Both the position numbers and the translations under genes were made by a program. A model generated the notes under the pieces. It was not told the DNA's origin, did not search any database, and saw only the letters and a program-made list of their open reading frames with translations. Of a DNA stretch of 64,000 nt, positions 51,981 through 62,149 are shown piece by piece (positions within the stretch are counted from its first letter, which is position 1; each line of letters starts with the position of its first letter). The stretch is from Lingula anatina (Eukaryota > Brachiopoda > Lingulata > Lingulida > Lingulidae), in the NCBI RefSeq assembly GCF_001039355.2, contig NW_019773947.1, positions 140,043 through 204,042 on the forward strand, read 5' to 3'.

Positions 51981-53417
51981 ATGGTAATCACAAGAAGACA
52001 AGCCCAAGTAAACAACAATGAAGCCATAAGTTCAAATGGTGTGACCCAAAATGGTTACCATGACAGCAAGACCATATCTGATGATAAGATGTCTCCTCAT
52101 TGGAAAAACTCCTGGCTCAGCAATTTTTTCCACTGCACCGTCTGGCCCTTCATCTTGATACTGGGATCTTCTCAGGGCATTATGCTGTTGTGGTACACGG
52201 CAAAGAAGTGCGATGGAAGTTTTTCAACATTGGGAGGCATGTTCACTACAAAAGGAGTGCTTGGAGTTCTGGTTGACATTTGGAGCTCAGTGAACATCTG
52301 CACAAAGTTCAGTGTGTTGGTTCTTCTGTCCTTTTTCAGTTTCCAGCTCGTTTTGATGCGCTTTCTGCCAGGAAAGACAGTCTATGGTCCCCTCACACCG
52401 AATGGACATAGACCAGTGTACAAGGACAATGGCTTCTATTGTTATATTGTTTCTGTTTCTGCTCTTTTTATTCTACAGTATTTCTTGAAACAGTATTCTC
52501 TCTCTGTTACAATAGTTTATGATAGATTTGAGGAATTTTTAGCAACATTAAGCATATTCAGTGGAGTCTTTTGTATCTTTTTGTACATTAAGGGGAGGGT
52601 AGCTCCCTCTCCAGGAGAATGGGAGGTTACTGGGAATTTTATTTTTGATTACTTTTGTGGTATAGAGTTATATCCCAGGATTTTTGGGTTTGATGTAAAA
52701 GTTTTTACAAACTGCCGGTTTGGCATGACAGTATGGCCCCTCCTCATATGTATTCATGCCATGAAAAGCTACGAATTGTATGGCTTTGTAGACAGCATGT
52801 TTGTCAGTGCTACCTTACAGATGATGTATATGACTAAGTTCTTCTGGTGGGAATCTGGCTACATGGGTACTTTGGACATTATGATGGACAGGGCAGGGTA
52901 CTATATATGCTGGGGTTGTCTTGTTTTCATTCCTGGTTTGTATGCCATCACTACCTTCTACCTTGTCAGTCATCCTGTCAGGCTTGGATTTGGCCTCAGT
53001 ATTGCTATTTTTACTGTTGGCAGCCTGGCCCTTGTCCTGAATTACTGGGCTGACTGGCAAAAACAGTATGTGAGGGCCAAGAATGGAGATTGCCTGCTAT
53101 GGGGAAAACCACCACAGATGATCAAAGCTAAATACCACCTGAAAACGGGGGAAGTGAAGGAAAGCCTGCTCTTAGCCTCAGGATTCTGGGGTGTCTCTCG
53201 TCACTTCCACTACCTGCCTGAGCTTCTCCATGCTTTCTGCTGGTGTTTGCCTAGTATGTTTCAAAACATTATGGCTTACACCTACTTCATCTGGTTGCTG
53301 ATGCTGTTGGTTCACAGAACATACAGAGATGACTTGAAATGCAGTGTTAAATATGGGGAGCACTGGAAAGAGTACAAGGAACTGGTGCCATATAAAATCA
53401 TACCATATGTCTTTTAG
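51981..53417 (+). CDS. DHCR7: 7-dehydrocholesterol reductase, single coding exon
   Basis: An uninterrupted frame of 478 residues (human 475). The start lies in a strong context, CACCATGG, 17 bp after an acceptor. The enzyme reduces the C7-C8 double bond of sterol intermediates in the ER membrane with NADPH. Visible signs of the ERG4/ERG24 family are GHRPVYK, IELYPRI with FDVKVF, FFWWESGYMGTLDIMMDR, a run of membrane helices, the nucleotide-binding end LLWGKPPQMI, LLASGFWGVSRHFHYLPE, HRTYRDDLKC, KYGEHWKEY and the end VPYKIIPYVF. Lamin B receptor and TM7SF2 are related, but no Tudor domain is present and the 7-reductase-like C-terminus favours DHCR7. Having no coding intron is unlike its neighbours. 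Confidence 0.92.
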   Translation: MVITRRQAQVNNNEAISSNGVTQNGYHDSKTISDDKMSPHWKNSWLSNFFHCTVWPFILILGSSQGIMLLWYTAKKCDGSFSTLGGMFTTKGVLGVLVDIWSSVNICTKFSVLVLLSFFSFQLVLMRFLPGKTVYGPLTPNGHRPVYKDNGFYCYIVSVSALFILQYFLKQYSLSVTIVYDRFEEFLATLSIFSGVFCIFLYIKGRVAPSPGEWEVTGNFIFDYFCGIELYPRIFGFDVKVFTNCRFGMTVWPLLICIHAMKSYELYGFVDSMFVSATLQMMYMTKFFWWESGYMGTLDIMMDRAGYYICWGCLVFIPGLYAITTFYLVSHPVRLGFGLSIAIFTVGSLALVLNYWADWQKQYVRAKNGDCLLWGKPPQMIKAKYHLKTGEVKESLLLASGFWGVSRHFHYLPELLHAFCWCLPSMFQNIMAYTYFIWLLMLLVHRTYRDDLKCSVKYGEHWKEYKELVPYKIIPYVF

Positions 53418-56319
53418 ATTTCTCTACTAGTAACCAGTACATCAGGAAACAAAGTAGACAATGCTGCAATTGTTTGACTTTAGAACAATTCTGGAGGTTA
53501 AAGGGATGAAATGGAATGAGTGTTGAATATGATTTTTCTTTCCTGTGGGTCCTAAAATGATTTTAAGGACATTGAATGGTAACATACGTGTTAACATCTT
53601 TAACTAAAAATGAGGTGGTGTAGATTGTTTAGTATAGTCTTCCATAACTTTCAGTTAATTCTCTTCTCAGAATGCAGTGAAAATGTAAATATTTTGTAAA
53701 TTAAATAATTTAGAACTTGAAATGTTATATATACATAAATTTATGAAAATTATTCTGCTCCCAAATTTCTTTAAAAAAAATAAAAAATTGAATAGATAGC
53801 AATTGATTAAGCCAAATAAAATTGACAAGTTGGGTTATAGGGCCAACCAACCCTAATTTTAAGAATTTTTTGCACTACTGACTGACCCCAAAATTTAGCT
53901 TTTAATGTTCATTAACATGTTTAAAAGAACACATACAAATATTTTTGTGTAGCAATCAGTTTGTTTAGAGTCATTGCTTGTTAGGCGATTTCTTAATTAC
54001 GTCTGTTTTTTTTCTGTTGGTGGTTTGGAGATTGTGAAAACAAAGGACTCAACTTTATAGTTTTGTTGGTTTCTTTTGTGTAAGTTTCAGGGGCGTAACC
54101 AGACCATTTAAAATTGTACGCACAGATTTTGAAAATTCCCAGGTACGATTATATTCCTTGAAAAATACACTGAATTTATGGAGAATAATATCATGGTTGG
54201 CTCAAAAAATTGTACGCACAGTGCATCCGTGCGTATGCCTGGTTACGCCTCTGAGTTTCACAGTAATATAACCTTTCAGGATAGACAGCATATAATGGTA
54301 TCTGGTGTGTGTTATAGGGCCTCGTAAATATATATATAATGTCTTCCATGTTGAGCAGTTTCAGGTATGAATATAGGTCGTCAGGTATGTATTATGCTAT
54401 TGTTATTATTATTTTCATTGGCATTTTAACTTTAATATTTTGTTTTTGATTGATCTATTATTGGAAGTTTATTAACCTTGAACTATCAATGAATAAGGAT
54501 TTTATATGATTAAAGTAGTGACATGTAGCTAAGTTTACTTACCAAATGAGTGAAAAAGATATGTTGTATTACAGTATGAGGCATTGAAATATGCTAGTAA
54601 GCACTAGTATGTTTCTACATTCAATGGAAAAGAATTCTTCCAGATTGATGTTCTGATAGAACATGCTGTTGTGAAATGTTTTGAAATGATTCAAATTCAG
54701 ATTTATTGTTAGTTATTGCATAATTATGCACATGTATCTTGTATGTTTAACTGCACCATTATCTCTGGTGGTACTGACATTTGACTCAATGGAAAATCCA
54801 GTACTCAAGAAACTTTTCTCTGTGGTTTAATGTGTTACATTTTAAATGTTAAGGATGAATAATGTGCATACTTTAAATGCATAATTGCACTTTCCATTAT
54901 CAGGTGTGGAGATAATATCAGCTTTTTATTTGTGAGTAAATTGATAGGTTCACAAAACTTTCACCTTATGTTTATTATTATTATTATTCATTGCAGTAGT
55001 TATAGCAATTTACAATGTTTTCTTATACTGATAAGGGTGGATTCAGTGGAGTGTTCAGATTTATAATAATTTAGATATTGATTTACAGTCTTTGCTGTTT
55101 GTTATCTCTTTGGGGGTGTGATCTAGTTATAATAATATGACCATTGATCTGCAGACTTTGCTGTTTGTGTTCTCTTCTTGAGATTTTGAGTAAGTAAGGT
55201 CTGAAGTAAACCTTTTAATGAATAGTGCTATTTTAGTATTTGGTCTTTGATACAGTTTTGTTGATGATGGACTTGACAGGGCTAGTATAAAAGGATTTTG
55301 GGGTATCCAGGATCAGTCTTTCATCAACTTTGTACAAATGATTTGTTTTGGTTAAAAATATTCTGGCTGAAAAAATTTTGGCTAATAACTAATGAAAATT
55401 TGCTTTTTTAAATTTTAGTTAATTAATTAATTTATTTATTTTAGCTAAAAGGTTTGAACACAAGTTCTGTTGAAATAAACTTGTGTCACAGTGTCACATA
55501 TTTGTGTCACAAGGTTGACTTAACAAGGTTTGCTGCAGAAAAAAGGTGGGCTGCATGGAATTGACTTGGTGATAACATTCTAAGACCTTTTTCAATTACT
55601 CCACTAATCTCTTAGCTAACATGCCAATGGTTGAGTATATTAACAATGCAATCAGAACTATGTATTAAGATTTCTGATCTTGTAACATATTTTAAGACTG
55701 ACAAACTGAGTCCAAGACTGTAATGTTCTTTGTGAAATTATTAGCTAGTTAGAACGGTTTATTGGTTTTTTAAATAGAGACTGTCAAATGAGTGGAATGT
55801 TTTTAATCTGTAAACTTTTGTCTAAGTAAGATTTAAGTAAGTCGTATCAATAATTAAAATGGGTTGCTGTATTTTATGTTTTAGATCAAAAATAAACATT
55901 TCATGATTTGAAATGTCATTTTTAGCAATTCTCTCCTACTTGCGAGTCATTGTTCGACCGCCCATGCACTTGAAATTGATGTTTTATTCAATTTTAAATT
56001 TAATTATTTAATTCTAACTAGCCAGTTTTAGTTCTCTTTCGTCCTTTCTCCACCCGCGACCTCTGAGTCCTTGGTAAGGACGCCACAAGTAAGATGTGCG
56101 TAAAAGAAAGTGAGCTATAGTAAATGTGTCATTTTGGATTTTTTAAGAATCTTGAACGGTGTCTTATCATAGTGTTTGTAACACACTCCCACTAAAATGT
56201 TTCTGCATCACTGTCGAAGACATTGCCTTAGGGGTCTTCCGTGTAAATTCCCCATTACGGGGAGGGGAGGGGGGGGCGATCTATTAACAAAATCTAAAAA
56301 TGCGCCCCTGTGGTATTGG
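53418..56319. other. DHCR7 3' region and intergenic DNA
   Basis: AATAAA-like motifs occur near 53,780 and 53,813. A small MITE is at 54,088-54,253. No exon was recognised; the sequence is AT-rich with occasional T- and A-runs. Confidence 0.5.
54083..54258. mobile_element. 166-bp MITE, CAGGGGCGTAACC type (hAT-like)
   Basis: It opens CAGGGGCGTAACCAG (54,088) and closes CTGGTTACGCCTCTG (54,253), with AGTTT on both sides as a 5-bp target duplication. Inside, AAATTGTACGCACAG is repeated in direct orientation. Confidence 0.8.
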
Positions 56320-56325
56320 TCGGTA

Positions 56326-58170
56326 AGATGGTAAAATATCAGATACCTCATCACGATGCACTGTCATTTTTAAATGGTATTTAATAAATTTATTCTTGCA
56401 AAACGTACAGGATTCACTTTTAGAAAAATTTGGAGAAGTGAAAGGAAAAGGTGCACAAAAAAATCAATCGATTCGAAATGTATAAAATAGTACAATTAGA
56501 ATTCAAACGCCAAATATATTTAAACAAAAACGAACAAACGAAATAAACATACGGAAATATAATCTTCCCCTAATTTAGTAGTTCCGTTTGCTACTTCCCC
56601 CTTTATATTTCAACACAAAGACTTATGTTCATCAGTTTCGGGATACAATCGATCGAAGATCTCACTATTTGAGAAAAGGGGTTTGCGTTGCAGGGATTTA
56701 TTGGCATGTATTATATCAGCTTAAAAAATCATCAGATAAACAAATTTCACTATTAAACCCTTGCTGAAAGTGGTACAATTTAATGGCCGATAATATAACT
56801 TCTGTGATCGCAATAAGGCATATTAAACTTAATTCAGTATTGAATCGGTTCATCCTTTACACTTAGAAGTATAACCACTCGTCAAATATGCTGGGGGACT
56901 CTCTGTCACGTTTGACCCAGGTGGCACCAAAGCCGGTTTTAGAACGAGCGACAAGGGTCTTATAGTACCTGTATATAGCCACGGATGCAGAGTGATTGGT
57001 TTGAAGATGTAATGCCACGTGGCTCACAATCTGACAAAAGTACACACCTGATGTCAGGTGGGCCAACTTGCCCCTTGACACCCTGTATTTAAATAATGTA
57101 GCAGTCCATGTAAACGCCTGAATGTATTTTTACGCATTTTAATTGGTTTTGAGAGTTTTTGCTTATTTTGTAGGCCATATGAGGTCAGATATACTGCTTT
57201 TCTCTACGTTTCCTTCAATATGAAATGCATTTATGTTGACAAATCATAACTAAATACTGGGTTCAACTTATATTGCCCCGAGCCATGTGGTCCAACAAGT
57301 CCCAGGTGCACATTTTATTTTAAAGGATTGCAGCCTTTTTTGGTGCTAGAATGAACTATGTTTAGGCAAGAAGTTACAACTTCTTGGTTTAGGCATTCCT
57401 GCGAAAGTTTAAACGTTTAACTTTAGTTTGGTGCCCTGCACACATCCTTAATACTATCACAAGGCAATAAAAAAAGATGTTAAAGTCTCTTCAACAATGT
57501 TACTTTGTGATGCAGGAAACTTTTATTTCGACCCTCCGCTCAAATAAATCTTTTTAACGACGACCGAAAACCTTGCTTGGCACTGTAGATATGGTCACTA
57601 GCTAGATTATGTGATCAATTTTTTTTTACCTCGTAGGTACTTTTCATAAATTGACCATGGGCAAACTTATCCTGTGGTCCAACTAACCCGGGTTTCCCCT
57701 ATGGCCTACGGTGGTCCCAAATTTCCAATATGATAATTATAATACGCCTACAAATGATTTTTCACGAAGAAAAGCGTAGTTAATAGGAGCAGGGAGGTGT
57801 ACACTTCGATAAAAGCGAACTGTGATTTTGAATAATGGCATATAAGATTAGTCATCATGACGCAATGCCAATTTTAAATGGTTATTTCTTACCAAACGAT
57901 TAGGATTAACCTTTAGAAAAGCCTGGAGAAGTAACCGGAAAAGTTGCACAATAAACCAAATGGGTCGAAAGATAATTTCTTTTTACCGTAATAAAGAGCC
58001 CATATTATAATATGATAAAATTCAAACTTCAAATCAAAGAAAAGAACATATAGAAACATCATCTTCCCCTAATCTAGTGATTACGTTTGCAAACGCAAAT
58101 CGCACTAGTGTTCGCCTTCTGAGATCCAACCGATTGAGATATCGGTAAGTGAGAGAACATGTAGAACTCC
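56326..58170 (+). repeat. Diverged direct duplication flanking another repeat
   Basis: About 56,326-56,690 and 57,833-58,170 share ordered words: CATCATGACGCAATGCCATTTTTAAATGG-like text, TAGGATTCACTTTTAGAAAA-like text, GGAGAAGT...GGAAAA, ATCTTCCCCTAAT and ATCCAACCGATTGAGAT-like text. Many point changes separate them. The 57,050-57,702 repeat lies between. Either an old segmental duplication was split by insertion, or these are the arms of a larger composite transposon. Confidence 0.65.
57050..57702 (-). mobile_element. Shorter copy of the GGGGCAAGTTGG repeat
   Basis: In reverse orientation it reads like the element at 18,923-20,020. It runs from GTGGGCCAACTTGCCCC to GGTCCAACTAACCCGGGTTTCCCC. 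The internal ACAAGTCCCAGGTGCACATT stretch corresponds to the other copy's TGTGCACCCGGGGCTAGTTGG stretch. Confidence 0.7.
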
Positions 58171-58229
58171 CAAGAAGGCGGTTTTGCACCAAGTACTTGA
58201 ACAAAATGAAACATTTTGTCAATTTTTCT

Positions 58230-58396
58230 AGGGAACATACGTTACCATTAGTTACAGTTTAAATATTTATAAAAACGCCCTTACGTCATATTTAATTTAA
58301 CATGATCGAATCACTTCAAGTATATATATAAGCACGCGTTATGAAAATTAAAATTAGGTGGCCTGGAACATACGTTACCGGAACATACGTTACAGT
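58230..58396 (+). repeat. Three GGAACATACGTTAC words
   Basis: The 14-mer GGAACATACGTTAC occurs near 58,232, 58,366 and 58,381, the last two almost adjacent. This is just upstream of the transposon-type ORF at 58,599 and may belong to that element's end. Confidence 0.6.
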
Positions 58397-58598
58397 GAAA
58401 AGCTATTTGTGCGCGAAACTGGCTCCGAAAGAAAAACTTGCTCCTGTTTGAGATGTCAGGTGGTTCTTTCTGACGTCTGCTCGAGCTAAAGATTAGATGA
58501 GGTGTAAATAAAGTGTAAATAAATCCATAAAATCCTCAGTGACGATGTAGGCGAAGTAAATGATTTTGTCGTAATAAAAAATTAATTCAAATACAAAA

Positions 58599-59405
58599 AT
58601 GAATGTCAAAGACAGAAATAAATGTCAAACAAGACTATGCAAAGAAAAAATAATCGCCAACGAGCGCAGTGAGCGCAGTGCCAAATACATACGGATGGAA
58701 CATTATCATTATATATACAATCAAATTGTTTTTCAGGAAATGGCGAAAACAAAAGCTGAGATTGAAAAAAAAAATTATCGATCTCGTAGGCCTAAAAAGA
58801 AAAATGAGGGTGACGCATATCTGGAAAGAGAAAGAAAACGAGTTCAAAAATACTATGTACCTTCCGCTTCCTTGAACAACCGTGAAAAACGAAATAGAAA
58901 TGCGAAGACTAAATCACGATTCAAACGTAGACTTCATCAAAGGAAAGAAGAGCTCCTAGCTGCTATAGAAGTTGCCGAGGCAAGTCCACAGCAATCACCA
59001 CCGGAGAGGCTTGTTGTGTGTGCGAGGTGGCCACGACGTGGAGATAAAAGATGGAGAAGAAACTGAAGGCAGGCACAATGAACAATTAAAGAACTATAGA
59101 CACAGGTAAATTCCACGAGAAAGAGGGATAATGCTATCCGGCAACGATTTAGCCATTGTAGAAGACGAAATTTGAAATCACCTGAATTTCCCACAAGACC
59201 CAAAATTAAGACAGAACGCACCACACAGCAGGCTATGTTGAATTGGACCCAAGCTAACACTGTGCAGAAGCAATTACTTTTATATCTCCTCCATCCCAGT
59301 GTTCCACAAACTTTCAAAGTCCCATTTATAACAAGAAAGAAGGCAAGAAAGAATATCGATCGATTGTTCGAGATTTGGCCAAACAAGGCCGCTTTTATTA
59401 TATAA
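58599..59405 (+). pseudogene. Decayed transposon-type basic ORF
   Basis: An open frame at 58,599-59,066 includes MAKTKAEIEKKNYRSRRPKK, then YLERERKRVQKYY, NNREKRNRNAKTKSRFKRR and SPQQSPPE. After stops, a later frame has KSPEFPTRPKI and related text. Proteins with an MxxTxAEIxxxYRxRR start, a basic ERKR helix and a following serine/proline stretch are common in multicopy families of aquatic animals that look mobile. I cannot name the superfamily. The frame is broken, short and has no visible introns, so a remnant is more likely than a working gene. Confidence 0.5.
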
Positions 59406-59490
59406 CCCCACTACCCTAATCATTTTAGCAATAATAACAATGTAGCAAATTGTTGCCTGTATTAAATGTTATGGCATTAGGGATAATATA

Positions 59491-59671
59491 CAGGCCCGTA
59501 GCCAGCAATTTTAAAAGGGGGGGGGGTTCTTTTTCTAAAAAAAAAATGGACCTTTTCCCATAAAACCCTCATGTGCTTAGATCAAATTTTACTCAGAATG
59601 GACCTTTTCCCAGCAAAAGGGGCGGTTCTTTCGAACCCCCCGAACCCCCCCCCCCTCCCCCCGGCTACGGG

Positions 59672-59674
<3 letters not shown>
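59491..59674. mobile_element. 184-bp MITE, CAGGCCCGTAGCC type
   Basis: The ends CAGGCCCGTAGCCAG and CCGGCTACGGGCCT are inverted repeats. G-rich and C-rich tracts lie next to them. The word AATGGACCTTTTCCCA occurs twice inside. A (TA)n tract follows directly. Confidence 0.75.

Positions 59675-59727
<53 letters not shown>
59675..59727. repeat. (TA)n microsatellite
   Basis: About 26 TA units directly abut the right end of the preceding MITE. Confidence 0.95.
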
Positions 59728-59733
<6 letters not shown>

Positions 59734-62084
59734 GTTTAATCTAATGCAATTATTAAGGCCTAATTAAATATGTGCGTCACATTTTCACTTTCTTAAATGA
59801 CCCACGTGGAAGATGACGTGGATCACATTCATCAAAATATCAGCAAGCTCATTGAACAGACTGCTAGTGCTCAGCTAAGTAGATAAGAGGTGGTCGTATG
59901 GGTCGGGGGCTTTAGGGTCTTTAAGCACTCGTATAAAAAGATATGATTTGCGATATTTCTCCAGTTATGTTACTAAGAATTTGGGAGCCTCAGTTTAATG
60001 AAATGGCATGTCAATTTTCTTATTTCGAACTAAGACCCATCAAACTTGTCAAAGTACGCAACAATGAAAGTACAAGTCCGTGGCAAGTTTGTTTTGCCGT
60101 GCTAGTTTCATGTTTGATGCAGTAGTTTCGTTTAAAGAATTATGGGATACACTGCGCGTATTTATATGCGCATGCGAATGATGTGACAAGAACATCATTG
60201 ATTTGGCCCGAGTAGTAAGAGAGTGAACTACTGACGGGCCAAAATTTGCGATTCGCCTTTATCTTACTGAGGTAAGATTTTGAGGACAGTTGCGTATGAT
60301 ACAGGTCTTAGTCCTCCGTTGTTTGGCACATATGTGCAATATGCCTGTTTATCAAGATATTTCAATTTAGATCTACTTGCCTGTGACTAGTACAATTTAT
60401 GATTTATAATTTAATAAAGTTGTAGACTTGCACTCCGTTGCATGTGTTGGCTGGTACATTCATATATTTATAATAGATTTTGACTATGTGCCTGGTTAGG
60501 GACCATGGAGTGCTCTCACTTTACACAGGTACTGCCATATGCCCAATAATATGGAAATTGTACATACAGTATGTCATCTACATATGTGTAAGAATTTCAG
60601 ATTGCACGTTCCAAATTCACATAACCAGTACATTGTGCGGATCGAAGGTCTGTGTACTGTGTAGACAGGGCATCTGTCTCTAGAATTTGGGATTTCAGAA
60701 TTTGGAGTAAAATAATATAAGAATTGAGGCTTACTCACTTAGGCTAGGAAAATGTTTGCATGTGTGAGTGCATATATATTAGTGGTGGGATCCCCTCCCC
60801 CGCCGCCTCACCAACAAAATGTCACAGTGATATCATTTTTAAACATCCAAATAACCTAGTTGTGCCAGTGGGTCATACATGTACCGAGTAATTACAAGAG
60901 AAGGTCAACATGAGCAACTTTGATTTGCAGGATTTGGTAGTAGACAGCAAGAAAACTTTAAGAGGCAATGTGCTTCAGAATTTGTTTCTATCTGCTAGTA
61001 CCAGTAAATAAGAATTGTATATTCTTCCTCAATAATTGGGCCAATTTAAACCAATTAAGTGATTGCATCATTGTGTTTGTTGTACCACAGTATTTAAATG
61101 AAGGGGTTGGGTTACTCTATTTTTGAACTATCAAACTTAGTTGAATCATAGTTCTAAACCGTACTAAATGGCACCGTGCATCCTCTAAAATAACAAAATT
61201 TTTTGGGCCCTTCATGGGGCCCCGAACCCCCCTTCAAATAATCCTGGATTTGCCCCTGATTAGTCATTTAAATATGATCTTTTAACAATTATTTATCTCC
61301 AAAGGTCATGTCAGCTACTGGTAAACTAGGTAACAGTTTGTGTGGATGTAGAAAGAGAATCGCCTGATACCAATGGACAGCCAAACTAAGGTATGTTGAT
61401 TCAAGTGATTATATATTTGATCTATAGATTTGGAATTATCTATGATTTTATATGGATCCTAGTTCATGATTTATGCATCAACCAAATTATCTTTGCATAT
61501 CATGTGCTTTCTTTTTTATTATCATTTTATTGTTTCATGTCATTGTTTTAAAAAGTTTTAAATAATTTGTAAGGGGCATTGATATTTTAATGGTTATTTT
61601 CATAATAATTATTATTATTGATATTGATTTAAAAAATGCTGCTAGAATTGAGCAAAAAGGTCTGTATGTTATAAATGAATTTGCCATCAAGGGATATGCC
61701 TGAACAACGTGGCTATGAATAATGAATTACCAAGGATCTATGAAAATCAATTTGGCTGTCTGCATTACTTGCATAAATAGAGAGAAAGCTTATTACTTTG
61801 AAAACTGTCATATCCTATGGAAAAGTTGTAAGTACGAGGAAAAATTAAATATTTATGTGGCCCCTACATTTGTGGTTGAGACTAAGCTATTGAATTTCAA
61901 ATATCCTGTATTGATTGCCTAAGGTATAATATATACATGCACTAAATGAATTCATTAAAGGTAACAGTCTAAGTAGTGTTTGCTCATTGATATATTTTGC
62001 ATTTATCAGATAGTTACCCAGAGCTCTGTGCCTAGGACTTGAAGCCATTGCTCATTAATGCTGCACATATTGGATTATTTACAG
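59728..62084. other. Upstream region of the vWA gene
   Basis: No coding exon is supported. It includes a truncated hAT-like MITE (61,090-61,258). A possible untranslated exon ends at 61,390 (AACTAAG|GTATG), but its frame cannot join the coding frame, so it would be 5' UTR. Confidence 0.45.
61090..61258. mobile_element. Truncated copy of the CAGGGGCGGAT MITE
   Basis: It shares GTTCTAAACCGTACTAAATGGCACCGT-like and GGGCCCTTCATGGGGCCCCGAACCC words with the copies at 18,233 and 31,381. It ends TCCTGGATTTGCCCCTG. The left terminus is missing or unrecognisable. Confidence 0.65.
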
Positions 62085-62149
62085 CTTGTCACAGTTGGAA
62101 TCGACCACTAACTGCTGCACACCTTTTCCATACTTCACCCTGTCTCCAG

